Origin: Planctomycetota bacterium
Lineage (GTDB): Bacteria > Planctomycetota > UBA8742 > UBA2392
Assembly: GCA_022071975.1 (NCBI GenBank)
Contig: JAJVIO010000014.1
Location: forward strand, 1-64,000
Length of the DNA stretch: 64,000 bases
Reading direction: 5' to 3'
A model generated the notes under the pieces. The model saw nothing but the letters and a program-made list of their open reading frames with translations, had not been told where the DNA came from and made no database searches. The position numbers and the translations under genes are program-made. Below are positions 54,167 through 63,473 of this stretch, one piece after another; within the stretch, counting starts at the first letter, position 1; every line of letters starts with the position of its first letter.

Positions 54167-56371
54167 ATGCCGCAGATACCTTTCAAACTGGTTTCCAAGA
54201 ACTCGCCGGCCGGTGACCAGCCGGCTGCCATTGACTCTTTGGTGCGCGGGCTGAACGAGGGCGCGCCGTTCCAGACCCTGCTGGGCGTCACCGGCAGCGG
54301 CAAAACCTTCACCATGGCCAGCGTGATCGAGCGCGTGAACCGCCCCACGCTGGTGATGGCGCCCAACAAGACCCTGGCCGCCCAGCTGTTCAGCGAGTTC
54401 CGCAAGCTGTTCCCGGAAAACGCCGTCGAGTATTTCGTCAGCTACTACGACTACTACCAGCCGGAGGCCTACGTACCCCAGACCGACACCTACATCGAAA
54501 AAGACAGCGCTATCAATGAGCGCATCGACCGCCTACGGCACTCCGCCACGCGCAGCCTGCTCGACCGCCAGGACGTGCTGATCGTCGCCAGCGTCTCCTG
54601 CATCTACGGCCTCGGCTCGCCCGAGGCCTACCAGGGCGCGCTGCTGTACGCCGAAAAGGGCGTGCCCTTGCAGCGCAAAAAGGCCGTGCGCAAGCTGACC
54701 GAGATCGCCTACACCCGCAACGACTTCGACCTCAAGCGCGGCACCTACCGCGTGCGCGGCGAGGTGCTGGACATCTTCCCGGTGTATGAAGAAGACAAGG
54801 TGATCCGCATCGAGTTCTTCGGCGACGACCTGGAGTCGATCTGGGAAATCGACCCGCTAACCGGCGAAGTGCTGGGCGAGCTGGACAAGGTGACGATCTA
54901 CCCCGCCACCCACTACGTCACGCCGGAAAGCAAGCTGGACGCGGCCGTCGCCGACATCGAGAAAGAATGCGCAGAGCAGGTCGAGCTGTTCAAGACCCAG
55001 GGCAAGCTGCTGGAGGCCCAGCGCATCGAGCAGCGCACGCGCTATGACCTCGAGCTGATCCGCGAGATCGGCACATGCAAGGGCATCGAGAACTACTCAC
55101 GCCACTTCGAGCGCCGCGGGCCGGGCAGCACGCCCCCCACCCTGATGAACTACTTGCCCAAAAACGCGCTGATCATGATCGACGAATCCCACGTCACCGT
55201 ACCCCAGATCGGCGGCATGTACAAGGGCGACCGCGCGCGCAAGGACACACTGGTAGAGTTCGGCTTCCGCCTGCCCAGCGCCCGCGACAACCGGCCCCTG
55301 AAGTTCGAGGAGTTCGAGGCCGTGAAGCGCCAGACCGTGTTCGTCAGCGCCACGCCCGGGCCCTACGAGCTCGAGAAGTCGCTCGGCCACGTGGCGGAGC
55401 AGATCGTGCGCCCCACCGGCCTGATCGACCCGCCCATCGAGGTGCGCCCCGCCAAGGGCCAGATCGACGACGTGCTTGACCAGGTACGGCCGGTGATCGC
55501 ACGCGGCGAGCGCGTACTGGTCTGCACACTGACCAAGCGCATGGCCGAGGAGCTGTCGAACTACCTGGCCTCGCTGGACATCAAGGTGCGCTACCTGCAC
55601 GCCGACATCGACACCATCGAACGCATGGAGATTTTGAAAGACCTGCGCAAGGGCGAGTTCGACGTGCTGGTGGGCATCAACCTGCTGCGCGAGGGCCTGG
55701 ACCTGCCGGAAGTCAGCCTGCTGTGCATCCTGGACGCCGACCGCGAGGGCTACCTGCGCTCGCATCGCTCGCTGATCCAGATGGTCGGCCGCGCCGCACG
55801 CAACGTGAACGGCCGCGTGGTGATGTACGCCGACGAAGTCACCCAGAGCATGCAGACGGCGATTGAAGAAACCAACCGGCGCCGGCGCCTGCAACTGGAG
55901 TACAACAAGCAGCACAACATCACGCCGCAGACCATCATCAACGAGATCGACGAGGTGCTGAGCAGCATCTTCGAGGCCGACTACGTCACGGTGGAAGAGG
56001 AAGACGCCACGGTCACCCACTACGAGTGGCCGGGTGCTAAAAACAAGCGCGGCGGCGGCAAGCGCAAGGAACGCGGCCCCGTCACCGAGCGCGGCTCCAA
56101 CTTCGCCACGCGCCGCGCGCTGCAGGCCGCAGAAAAGGCCGGCGCGCTCGAAGGTCGCAAGAAACGCCTGGCGGACAAGTATCCCGAGATCAAGTCGGAA
56201 GAGCTGCCCAAGGGCGTGCAGCGCAAGGTGGACCCCGCCGATGTGCCCAAGCTGATCGCCGCGCTGGAGAAGGAAATGTACGAAGCCGCCAAGGCGCTCG
56301 ACTTCGAAACGGCGGCATTGCTGCGCGACGAAATCAAGGAATTGCAACGCATCGAGCTCGGCGTGCATTAG
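54167..56371 (+). CDS. uvrB: excinuclease ABC subunit B (UvrB)
   Basis: 734 residues from ATG 54167. Damage-verifying helicase of nucleotide excision repair. Walker [13 protein letters not shown] (about 39-50), beta-hairpin [24 protein letters not shown]-like [12 protein letters not shown], helicase motifs V/VI ([26 protein letters not shown]) and C-terminal UVR motif ([27 protein letters not shown]). A basic low-complexity insert ([14 protein letters not shown], about 625-640) precedes the UVR helix. Longer upstream frame belongs to the repeat arm region. Confidence 0.97.
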   Translation: MPQIPFKLVSKNSPAGDQPAAIDSLVRGLNEGAPFQTLLGVTGSGKTFTMASVIERVNRPTLVMAPNKTLAAQLFSEFRKLFPENAVEYFVSYYDYYQPEAYVPQTDTYIEKDSAINERIDRLRHSATRSLLDRQDVLIVASVSCIYGLGSPEAYQGALLYAEKGVPLQRKKAVRKLTEIAYTRNDFDLKRGTYRVRGEVLDIFPVYEEDKVIRIEFFGDDLESIWEIDPLTGEVLGELDKVTIYPATHYVTPESKLDAAVADIEKECAEQVELFKTQGKLLEAQRIEQRTRYDLELIREIGTCKGIENYSRHFERRGPGSTPPTLMNYLPKNALIMIDESHVTVPQIGGMYKGDRARKDTLVEFGFRLPSARDNRPLKFEEFEAVKRQTVFVSATPGPYELEKSLGHVAEQIVRPTGLIDPPIEVRPAKGQIDDVLDQVRPVIARGERVLVCTLTKRMAEELSNYLASLDIKVRYLHADIDTIERMEILKDLRKGEFDVLVGINLLREGLDLPEVSLLCILDADREGYLRSHRSLIQMVGRAARNVNGRVVMYADEVTQSMQTAIEETNRRRRLQLEYNKQHNITPQTIINEIDEVLSSIFEADYVTVEEEDATVTHYEWPGAKNKRGGGKRKERGPVTERGSNFATRRALQAAEKAGALEGRKKRLADKYPEIKSEELPKGVQRKVDPADVPKLIAALEKEMYEAAKALDFETAALLRDEIKELQRIELGVH

Positions 56372-56456
56372 GAGCGCGGACGTCCCGTCCGCACGTGGCG
56401 CGGGCAGCCTGCCCGCGCCTGCGAGCTTAAGCACCACAATCATCGCCTTTGCCTTT
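56372..56456. other. two triloop hairpins after uvrB
   Basis: GCGGACG-TCC-CGTCCGC (56376-56392) and GCGCGGGCA-GCC-TGCCCGCGC (56398-56418), 4 to 26 nt after the uvrB stop. Either could end transcription; they use the same 3-nt-loop design as the other hairpins in the window. Confidence 0.8.
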
Positions 56457-56699
56457 AGGCGCGGAGCGCCGCCACAGCGGAAGCCCCCACCGAACGCCGT
56501 TGGCGTTCGGTGGGGGTATGCGTCGGAAGAAGTTTCCAAGGCGCGGAGCGCCGGCACAATGTCTCTTGCGCCGAAACGGCCTCGCGGCAAAAGCCGCGAG
56601 TGTGCCGGCGCTCCGCGCCTCCAAACATGGTTGCCGTTGTACCCCCACCGAATGCTTCGCATTCGGTGGGGGCTAACATTGTCGCGGCGCTCCGCGCCT
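56457..56699. repeat. nested palindromic element, copy 3
   Basis: 243 bp, the most complete copy. Outer arms AGGCGCGGAGCGCCGCCACA and GTCGCGGCGCTCCGCGCCT (ending 56699). Hairpins at 56484-56516 (AACGCC/GGCGTT stem, loop GTT) and 56642-56672 (AATGC/GCATT stem, loop TTC). Inner arms AGGCGCGGAGCGCCGGCACA (56539-56558) and TGTGCCGGCGCTCCGCGCCT (56601-56620) around CTCGCGGC-AAAA-GCCGCGAG. The following 150 bp (56700-56858) show nothing I can name. Confidence 0.93.
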
Positions 56700-56858
56700 G
56701 ACTGCGGATTGGTTCTTCGCGTAGCAGCCTGCCGCGAAGCGTCTTGATTGCGCGATACTGCGCAGCCTGTCTGCGCCTCGCAGTTGAAGTCAGCCCTCGG
56801 GCGGACAAGAATGTCCGTCCCACTGGTACAACAGACTGCTGCACTCGGGAAAAACGCC

Positions 56859-57248
56859 ATGCCCGCCGATCTTGCACTCACCATCCTGTACGTCGCTGAC
56901 CTGGCGAAAGCAGCTGCCTTCTACGACACCGTGTTTGGCTTCGAGAAGACGGTGGACGTGCCCGTGTACGTCGAGTACCGGCTGAACGCGGGTGCGCGGC
57001 TGGGTTTGATGCCGCAGGGCAACACGCGCCACTTCCTCGGCGAAGAACTCGGCGCGCGCAAGCCTGCTGACGGCTGCCCGCGCGCGGAGCTGTATCTGCA
57101 CGTCGCCGAACTTGGGACCGTGATCAAGCGACTACATGCGGCCGGCGCACAGTGCACATCACCGCTCGCGCCTCGCGACTGGGGCGACCGCGCGGCCTAC
57201 TTCATGGATCTGGATGGCTACGTGATTGCCGTGGCGGAACGCCTGTAG
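56859..57248 (+). CDS. VOC-family (glyoxalase/bleomycin-resistance fold) protein
   Basis: 129 residues from ATG 56859. Paired beta-alpha-beta-beta modules: LTILYVADLAKAAAFYDTVFGFEKT and ELYLHVAELGTVIKRLHAAGAQCTSP, ending AAYFMDLDGYVIAVAE. The fold covers dioxygenases, isomerases and resistance proteins that use a metal; the Glu of the last strand pattern (usually DPDGNxxE) is present as the final AE, while the first-strand His is replaced by Tyr, so activity is uncertain. Convergent and abutting the response-regulator gene. Confidence 0.85.
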   Translation: MPADLALTILYVADLAKAAAFYDTVFGFEKTVDVPVYVEYRLNAGARLGLMPQGNTRHFLGEELGARKPADGCPRAELYLHVAELGTVIKRLHAAGAQCTSPLAPRDWGDRAAYFMDLDGYVIAVAERL

Positions 57249-57968
57249 TCAGGCCTTGCGGCTGACGGCGAGCAGTTCCTTGACGGCGCCCAGGAACTCG
57301 CCGGTTTCGAAGGGGCGTTTCACCACGCGGTCGATCAGCGGCTTGATCGCCTTCCCCACCGGCTGGCGGCGGCCTTTCTCGACCATCAGCAGCACGCGCG
57401 AGCGCTTGCCCTGGTCGGTGTGGCGGAACGCCTCGATGAAGCCGGGGCCGTTGACGCCGGGCATCTGCCAGTCCACCACGGTCAGGTGCGGCTCGACCCA
57501 CACCGCCTTGTTCAGGCCCTCCGCGCCGTTCTCGGCCTCGAACACCACCATGCCTTCGCCCGTCAGCAGGCGGTTGATCTCCATGCGCAGGGTGGGCTCG
57601 TCGTCCACCAGCAGCACCCGCAACTCGTTTTCAGAGGGCGGTGGGTTGTCCTGCAACGCCAGTTTGCGCGCGCGCAGGATGGCGGGGCCCAGCTGGTCCT
57701 CGATGCCGGCCTCGGAGGCGTAGTGGTACAGGATCGCCACCGATGCATCGGCGGCAAACAGGTCGTCCACGCCGTGCAGGTAAGCGTTGATCTGGCCGAG
57801 GCAGCAATGCTCCATCTCGTGGATCGCGGCCAGCGCGCGGTGGTGCGCGCGGCCTTCCTGGTCAAGGATGCGCGCCACGACCGAAAGCTCGAGCCCGAGC
57901 GCAGTGAAGAACTTCGCGCCCGTCTGCGCCGGCCGGCTTTCGAGAAAGCGAATGATCTCGTTGCGCAT
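57249..57968 (-). CDS. response regulator with N-terminal helical domain
   Basis: 239 residues. N-terminal 110 residues all-helical with several His/Cys (HHRALAAIHEMEHCCLGQINAYLHG), a possible ligand- or metal-sensing bundle; C-terminal receiver about 118-235: VLLVDDEPTLRMEINRLL, phospho-acceptor in LTVVDWQMPGVNGPGF, switch region RVLLMVEKG, and VVKRPFETGEFLGAV with the conserved Lys. The domain order is reversed from usual (receiver last), so the front domain is the output or sensor. No histidine kinase is nearby. Confidence 0.82.
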   Translation of the reverse strand: MRNEIIRFLESRPAQTGAKFFTALGLELSVVARILDQEGRAHHRALAAIHEMEHCCLGQINAYLHGVDDLFAADASVAILYHYASEAGIEDQLGPAILRARKLALQDNPPPSENELRVLLVDDEPTLRMEINRLLTGEGMVVFEAENGAEGLNKAVWVEPHLTVVDWQMPGVNGPGFIEAFRHTDQGKRSRVLLMVEKGRRQPVGKAIKPLIDRVVKRPFETGEFLGAVKELLAVSRKA

Positions 57969-58084
57969 GGGCCTGACTATAGGACTGTGACGAAGATTGC
58001 CAGTAGGTTGAAAACCGGCAGGCCAGCGGCGCGAGTTGCGGCATGCCACCGTCGCCACGGCTTGACGGGCGGCGGCGCGCAGAC

Positions 58085-59074
58085 ATGCTTCGCCGCGTGT
58101 TCAGTGCCCTTACAACCGATGCGCAGGGTGTGGCCGCCGCCTTCGGCACGGCCTTCTGCTGGGCCATGACCGCGCTGTTCTTCAGCGCGGCATCAAGGCG
58201 CATCGGGCAGTTCCACGTGAACCAGATCCGGCTGGTGCAGGCCTGCATCCTGCTGACCCTGGCGTGCCTGGCGCTGGGCGCGTTCTCGGCCGCACCGCTG
58301 GTGCAGGTGGGTTTGCTGCTGCTTTCCGGCCTGGTGGGGTTCGCGCTGGGCGACGCGGCGCTGTTCCTGTCGCTGCAGATCATCGGCCCGCGGCGCGGCT
58401 CATTGATCATGGCGCTGGCGCCGGGCTTTGCGGCGCTGCTGATGGTGCCCCTGCTGGGCGAAACCCTGAGCTGGGTGGGCGTGGTCGGCATGGTGGTGAC
58501 CATCGCGGGCGTGATGTGGGTGGTGCTGGAGCGCGGCCAGCCCGGCGAGATCGTCGGCCACGCGGGCTGGGGCGTGTTCTGGGGCGTGCTGGGCGCTCTA
58601 GGCCAGGCCGGCGGGCTGATCCTGAGCAAGGCCGGCCTGGGCATGGCCAATCCTACCGGCCTGTTGAACGCGGCGGCCGGTATTGACACGTCAAATGTGC
58701 AGACCGTCAGCCCGCTGTTCGGCACGCTGCTGCGCGCGCTGGCCGGCACGGTCGTGCTGGTGGGCTACGGCATCGCCATCGGCCGTCTGCGAGAGACGCT
58801 GGGCAAGCTGAAAGACCGCAAGGCGCTGGGGCAGACTACCGCCGGCGCGGTGTTCGGCCCGTTCGTCGGCGTGACGCTGAGCCTGGCGGCAGTGGCCTGG
58901 ACCAACACGGCCGTGGCGGCCACAGTGATGGCGATTTCGCCGGTGCTGGTGATTCCCATCGTGCGTGTGGTCTACAAGCAGGCGGTAAGCTGGCGGGCAG
59001 TGGTAGGCGCGCTGGTGGCGTTCGCGGGCGTGGCGGTGCTGACGTTCCGTGAACAGATCGCGGAGAAGCTTTAG
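58085..59074 (+). CDS. EamA/DMT-family transporter
   Basis: 329 residues, ten predicted membrane helices as two EamA repeats (AAAFGTAFCWAMTALFFSAASRRIG near the start; VFGPFVGVTLSLAAVAWTNTAVAATVMAISPVLVIP in the second half). The central loop holds LSKAGLGMANPTGLLNAAAGIDTSN. Exports amino acids, metabolites or drugs in relatives; substrate unknown. ATG 58085, divergent from the response-regulator gene with 116 bp between starts. Its stop codon runs into GGGACTGTCCCC repeats. Confidence 0.88.
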   Translation: MLRRVFSALTTDAQGVAAAFGTAFCWAMTALFFSAASRRIGQFHVNQIRLVQACILLTLACLALGAFSAAPLVQVGLLLLSGLVGFALGDAALFLSLQIIGPRRGSLIMALAPGFAALLMVPLLGETLSWVGVVGMVVTIAGVMWVVLERGQPGEIVGHAGWGVFWGVLGALGQAGGLILSKAGLGMANPTGLLNAAAGIDTSNVQTVSPLFGTLLRALAGTVVLVGYGIAIGRLRETLGKLKDRKALGQTTAGAVFGPFVGVTLSLAAVAWTNTAVAATVMAISPVLVIPIVRVVYKQAVSWRAVVGALVAFAGVAVLTFREQIAEKL

Positions 59075-59309
59075 GGACTGTCCCCGAAGTTGGGGACTGT
59101 CCCTGTAGTCGAAGCAGAACCGGCGGGGGTAGCTGCTTCAACTAGCGAATTACCAATAACCAATTACCAATTACCAATTTTCAATGGCGCTCGAATGCGA
59201 GGTCATTGGTAATTGAAAATTGGTTATTGGTAATTTGCTGTTTAAACCGTGCGGAACGACAACTCCGGCTCGACTACGGGGACAGTCCCCAACTGCGGGG
59301 ACAGTCCCC
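59074..59309. repeat. composite inverted element: GGGGACTGTCCCC arms around AATTACC heptamer arms
   Basis: Outer left palindromes at 59074-59085 and 59092-59103, outer right at 59278-59290 and 59297-59309, with conserved flank GTAGTCG/CGACTAC making the two halves inverted copies over about 45 bp. Inside, AATTACCAATAACCAATTAC (59148-59185) faces its reverse (59205-59236), 7-bp unit ACCAATT, with an 18-bp centre. No gene; AT-rich core in a GC-rich genome. Confidence 0.9.
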
Positions 59310-59325
59310 TTTGTTGTCCCCTTCC

Positions 59326-60534
59326 CTATCGACTGTAAAGCGGCAGCAACTGGTACGGCACCTGCAGGATGCACAGGGCAAACGCCGTGGTGTAGGCTTC
59401 GCCGTAGCTCTGGCTGGGCCAGCCGCCGTTGTTGGCGGGGTTGCGCTTCTGCTCATCCAGCAGCAGGTCGCGCAGCTCGGGGTAGTATTCGTCGAAGTAC
59501 ACTTCTTCCGGCGCGTTCCACATGGCCTGGCAGGCGTAGAAGTGCGCGTAGTAGAAGTGGCTCACGTCCAGGCTGCCCTGGCCGCTCTTGCGACGGCCGA
59601 TGAAGTCGTCGAACTTGTACCGCAGCCAGCGCAGTCCGCCGTCGTAGACCTTGCCGATGTCGTGCTCTTTCCAGGTGGCGCCTTCGCTGTAGACGCCGAT
59701 GCCGTTCAGCGTGGTGACAGCCGCGGCGCACAGGGCGTAGCTGTCGCTGTTCCAGCCGGATGACAGCGAGTACTTGAAGGTGTAGCCCACGTGCTCTTCG
59801 CCGTTGTGCATGAACACGCGCTTCTCGGCGATGTCGTACATGTACTTGATGGCGTTCTGGATGGTCTCCTTCTTCACCTTGATGCCCGCGTCGCTGGCCG
59901 CGCGCAGGGCCTGGATGCAGCAGACCGTGGTGCTGCCTTCGTCCCAGGTCAGGTCGGTCGGCATGTAACCCCAGCCGCCGAAAGGCGTCTGGCCCAGCGA
60001 GATGCACTTCACCGCCAGCTCAAGCGATTTTTCCAGGCGCTTCTTTTCGTTCTCGTCTTCCACCGAGCCGTAGATCTGGGCCAGAAACAGCGTCGCGTAG
60101 CCGTGGCCGTGGATGCGGCTGCCGTCGTTGGTGCCGCTGAAGAAGCCGGTGTTGATGTCCTGGCAGCTAAGCAGGTACTCCATGGCCTTGCGGATATGGT
60201 TTGCATAGGGGCCCTTGGCCGGCGTGCTGCCCTGGGCGGCCAGCGCCAGCCCTGCCAGGCCGGTGATGGCGATCGCCACGTTTGATCCGCCGCCCTTGGT
60301 GAAGGCGCCGTTGGCGTCCTGCAGCTCGGCCAGGCGCTTGAGGCCCTTTTCCACGCCGCGCTTCAGGTCCTCATTGATGTAGTTCTTGTTCAGCATGCGC
60401 AGGGCGGGCGCCTCGGAGGGGTCAACCTCGGACGAGCCGCCCTCTTCCTCCTGCGCGATGCACAGGCCGGAAACCATCAGCAGAAGGGCGAGTGCCGCCG
60501 CGATGCGCTTGAACATGTTCATCATCGACCCCAT
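59326..60534 (-). CDS. secreted squalene-cyclase/prenyltransferase-fold protein
   Basis: 402 residues from ATG 60534 (ATG 60525 is also possible). Signal peptide around MFKRIAAALALLLMVSGLCIAQ. The body has repeated (alpha/alpha)6 barrel motifs of the prenyltransferase/squalene-oxidase type: GLKRLAELQDANGAFTKGG, AMEYLLSCQDINTGFFSG, GQTPFGGWGYMP..DEGSTTVCCIQALRAA, NNGGWPSQSYGEAYTTAFALCIL. The DXDD motif of true hopene cyclases is absent and the protein is exported, so it is not a sterol/hopanoid enzyme; ligand binding or a lyase-like role is possible. Confidence 0.85.
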   Translation of the reverse strand: MGSMMNMFKRIAAALALLLMVSGLCIAQEEEGGSSEVDPSEAPALRMLNKNYINEDLKRGVEKGLKRLAELQDANGAFTKGGGSNVAIAITGLAGLALAAQGSTPAKGPYANHIRKAMEYLLSCQDINTGFFSGTNDGSRIHGHGYATLFLAQIYGSVEDENEKKRLEKSLELAVKCISLGQTPFGGWGYMPTDLTWDEGSTTVCCIQALRAASDAGIKVKKETIQNAIKYMYDIAEKRVFMHNGEEHVGYTFKYSLSSGWNSDSYALCAAAVTTLNGIGVYSEGATWKEHDIGKVYDGGLRWLRYKFDDFIGRRKSGQGSLDVSHFYYAHFYACQAMWNAPEEVYFDEYYPELRDLLLDEQKRNPANNGGWPSQSYGEAYTTAFALCILQVPYQLLPLYSR

Positions 60535-60669
60535 AGCCGGTCCGAATGCTTCCTTACTATACGAATGAACGAGCCGCTCGGCCTGCAAAGTTCCCGGAAA
60601 AGCAGTGGCCTGCCCGCCCCAAGCCGAACCGGACCTGCCCTCCCGCCCGCTTTCTGCTAGTTTCCGGCC

Positions 60670-62058
60670 ATGCTGCCGCTGACCTTCCAGTCCGTGCCCT
60701 TTGACCCACCTCGCGGATGGAACGCCCTGCTGGAGTCAGCCACCCGCCAGCCCTGGGCCGCAGTGTTCGACAGCGCGGCGCCGGGCGAACTGGCAACCCA
60801 CAGCTTTGTCTCGTTTGCGCCTGTAATGCTGCTGCAGTGCACCGGCCAGTCGGCCGTCTGGCAGCGCGGCCGTCAGGCTTCGCGCCTGGAGGGCGACCCG
60901 CTGGAAGTTTTCCGGCGTGTGGAAGAGTTCACCCGCCAGGAGTGCCCCCTGCGAGAGCCCTGTGCGGCGCCTGGCTTCATCGGCGGCTGGGCCGGCCTGC
61001 TGGGCTACGACCTGCGCTGCTTCGTCGAGAGGCTGGCGCCGCCCAAGCCGGACGGCCCGCACTTTCCCGACCTGCAGGCCGGCTTTTACCCTTGGACGCT
61101 GGCCTTTGAACACGCCAGCGGCCGATGCGAGCTGCGCCTGTTGAACGGCGCGCCGGGCGGGCCGGAGGACCTCCACACACTGGCATCTGAGTTGACCAGC
61201 CTGTTCGGGCATCCGCCGCCTCAGCCAGCCGCCGTGTCGCTGGGTCAACCGCAGCTGAGCACCAGCCGTGATCAGTGGCTGCGCGCCGTGGAAGAAGTGC
61301 GTCGCAACATCTACGAGGGCGAGATCTACCAGGCCAACCTGACGCGCATGGTGCGCCGCGAAGGCAGCGCCGATGCGTCCGCGCTCTACGTCCGGCTGCG
61401 CGAGGCCAACCCGGCGCCCTTTGCGGGCTTTCTCGACTGCGGTGAGAGGCGCGCGATTCTCAGCAGCTCGCCGGAGCGCTTTCTGTCCGTGCGCGAAGGC
61501 GTGGTCGAAACCCGCCCCATCAAGGGCACCCGCGGCCGCAGCCAGGACCCCGCCGAGGACGCCCGCCTGCGGGAAGAGCTGCTGGCCTCGGTGAAAGACC
61601 GCGCCGAGCTGACGATGATCGTGGACCTCGAGCGCAACGACCTCGGCCGCGTGTGCAAGCCCGGCAGCGTGCGGGTTCCCAGCCTGATGCACGTGGAAAG
61701 CTACGCGCGCGTGCACCACCTCGAGGCCACCGTTCAGGGCAAGCTGCGCGACGACGTGGCGCCGGTCGACTGGATCCGCGCCACCTTCCCCGGCGGCAGC
61801 ATCAGCGGCGCGCCCAAGAAGCGCGCCCTGGAGATCATCCATGAGCTCGAGCCCGTGCGGCGCGGGCCCTACACCGGCAGCCTGTTCTGGCTCACGCCCG
61901 ACATGCGCCTTGAAAGCAACATCCTGATCCGCACCCTGCTGCTGGAGCCGACGGGCGTCAGCTACCACGTCGGCTGCGGCATCGTGGCCGACAGCGACCC
62001 GGCCGCTGAATGGCAAGAAACCCTGCACAAGGCCGCCGGCCTGGAGGCCGCCCTGTGA
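60670..62058 (+). CDS. pabB: aminodeoxychorismate synthase component I (PabB)
   Basis: 462 residues. Converts chorismate plus ammonia to 4-amino-4-deoxychorismate for folate. Chorismate-binding core: GEIYQANLTRMV, SSSPERFLSVREG, TRPIKGTRGR (the Lys of PIKGT marks PabB; anthranilate synthases have PIAGT), DLERNDLGRVCKPGSV and FPGGSISGAPKKRALEII, ending GCGIVADSDPAAEW. The glutaminase partner (pabA) is not adjacent. Overlaps the MFS gene by 4 bp (GTGA). Confidence 0.93.
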   Translation: MLPLTFQSVPFDPPRGWNALLESATRQPWAAVFDSAAPGELATHSFVSFAPVMLLQCTGQSAVWQRGRQASRLEGDPLEVFRRVEEFTRQECPLREPCAAPGFIGGWAGLLGYDLRCFVERLAPPKPDGPHFPDLQAGFYPWTLAFEHASGRCELRLLNGAPGGPEDLHTLASELTSLFGHPPPQPAAVSLGQPQLSTSRDQWLRAVEEVRRNIYEGEIYQANLTRMVRREGSADASALYVRLREANPAPFAGFLDCGERRAILSSSPERFLSVREGVVETRPIKGTRGRSQDPAEDARLREELLASVKDRAELTMIVDLERNDLGRVCKPGSVRVPSLMHVESYARVHHLEATVQGKLRDDVAPVDWIRATFPGGSISGAPKKRALEIIHELEPVRRGPYTGSLFWLTPDMRLESNILIRTLLLEPTGVSYHVGCGIVADSDPAAEWQETLHKAAGLEAAL

Positions 62059-63365
62059 AGGCCTTCCGCGACTACCTGCGCAACTTCGGCCTGCTGCAGC
62101 GCAACGTGTGGCTGTGGCTGTGGGCCGCGCTGGTGATGGGCATCGGCCGCCAGGTGTTCATGGTGCTGCGCAACCAGTACCTGGTGGACCTCGGCCTCGC
62201 CGACCAGCAGGTCACCAGCGTGCAGGGCTTCAACAGCCTGGGCGGGCTGCTGATCGCGCTGCCGGCCGTGGTGATCATCAGCCGCTTCCGCGCCAAGACG
62301 CTGCTGGCCTGCATCTGCGTGGCGAACGCGCTGGGTTTCGCGGCGCAAGGTCTGTTCGGCACGCTGGAAGTGTTCCAGGGTGCCGCGCTGGCGGCGGGAG
62401 TGGCCATGAGCCTGAACATGGCGCTGGGCGCGCCGTTCCTGATGCGCAACACCGGCATCAAGGAGCGCATCTTCGGCTTCGCGCTGCTGAGCACGATTTC
62501 GTGGCCGCTGTCGGGCTTTCTGGGTGCCTTACTTTCCGGCCTGCTGCAGCAGTGGTTCGCCGGATTCGGTGACGTCGCAATGCTGGGCGAGACCGTACCG
62601 GCGCAGCTGTTCGGCTATCGCGCGACGCTGCTGGTGGCGGCGGGTTTCGTGCTGTTTGCGCTGCTGCCGATCGCGCTGGTGCGTGAAGGCGCGCCCGACG
62701 GCGCGGGCAAAACGCTGCGCCAGATTCTGACCTTCCACGACAAGAAGAAGCTGCTGTGGCTGGGCCTGCCGGAGATGGTGATCGGCTTCGGCGCCGGGCT
62801 GACCATCCCGTTCTTCAACGTCTACTTCAAGAACGAGTGGGGCCTGACACCGCAGCAGATCGCGCCGGTGTTCATGGCCATGTTCGGCGTGCTGGTGGTG
62901 GGCTACCTGGCGACGCCGCCGCTGGTGCGGCGCTTCGGGCCGGTGAAGGTGATGATCGCCAGCCAGATCCTGAGCCTTCCGTTTTTCATCGAACTCGCGT
63001 TAGGGCATTACCTGTGGGCGGCCATTACCGCGTTTATTGCACGCCAGGTGCTGATGAACGGCAGCGACCCCATCTATAAGCAGTTCGCCCAGGAAGTCGC
63101 CGACGAGCGCGACCGCAACGCGGTGGCCGTGTGGGTGCATTCCTCGCGGCACATCTTTTTCACGATCGCCAACTTCGTCTCGGGCTACTTGATCGCCATG
63201 GATGACGGCCGCTTCCGCATCGTGATCGGCACGACCATCGTGTGCTACGTGGCCGCCATCGCCATCGAGCTGGCCGTGCTGCCCGGCCTGAACCGCGCCC
63301 GCCGCTTCAAGCTCGCGCTCAGCACACGCAGTGAACGCCTGACCACACCGCAGCTGCCGAGCTAG
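62055..63365 (+). CDS. MFS transporter
   Basis: 436 residues from GTG 62055. Twelve predicted helices, with GRQVFMVLRNQYLVDLGL near the start, SRFRAKTLLACICVANALGF in the first half and TIPFFNVYFKNEWGLTPQQIAPVFMAMFGVLVVGYLATPPLVRRFG in the second. Overlap with pabB shows coupling; the substrate is not evident. The C-terminal tail is short and basic. Confidence 0.88.
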   Translation: MKAFRDYLRNFGLLQRNVWLWLWAALVMGIGRQVFMVLRNQYLVDLGLADQQVTSVQGFNSLGGLLIALPAVVIISRFRAKTLLACICVANALGFAAQGLFGTLEVFQGAALAAGVAMSLNMALGAPFLMRNTGIKERIFGFALLSTISWPLSGFLGALLSGLLQQWFAGFGDVAMLGETVPAQLFGYRATLLVAAGFVLFALLPIALVREGAPDGAGKTLRQILTFHDKKKLLWLGLPEMVIGFGAGLTIPFFNVYFKNEWGLTPQQIAPVFMAMFGVLVVGYLATPPLVRRFGPVKVMIASQILSLPFFIELALGHYLWAAITAFIARQVLMNGSDPIYKQFAQEVADERDRNAVAVWVHSSRHIFFTIANFVSGYLIAMDDGRFRIVIGTTIVCYVAAIAIELAVLPGLNRARRFKLALSTRSERLTTPQLPS

Positions 63366-63408
63366 CTGTGGCTTGCCGGTTCCACCCCGCCCGCCTAGCA
63401 TGTGCGCA

Positions 63409-63467
63409 GTGAGTGGTCCGAGACGTCCCTCGGGGGGCGCCTCGGACTCCTCACGCGACGTGAGGAG
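63409..63467 (+). promoter_or_regulatory. rnc leader with alternative hairpins over the ribosome site
   Basis: GTGAG..TCCGAG (63409-63422) can pair with CTCGGA..CTCAC (63441-63454). Alternatively CCTCACG (63449-63455) pairs with CGTGAGG (63459-63465), loop CGA, which buries the GAGGAG ribosome site (63462-63467). The two share 63449-63454 and exclude each other. Confidence 0.5.
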
Positions 63468-63473
63468 AAGTGC

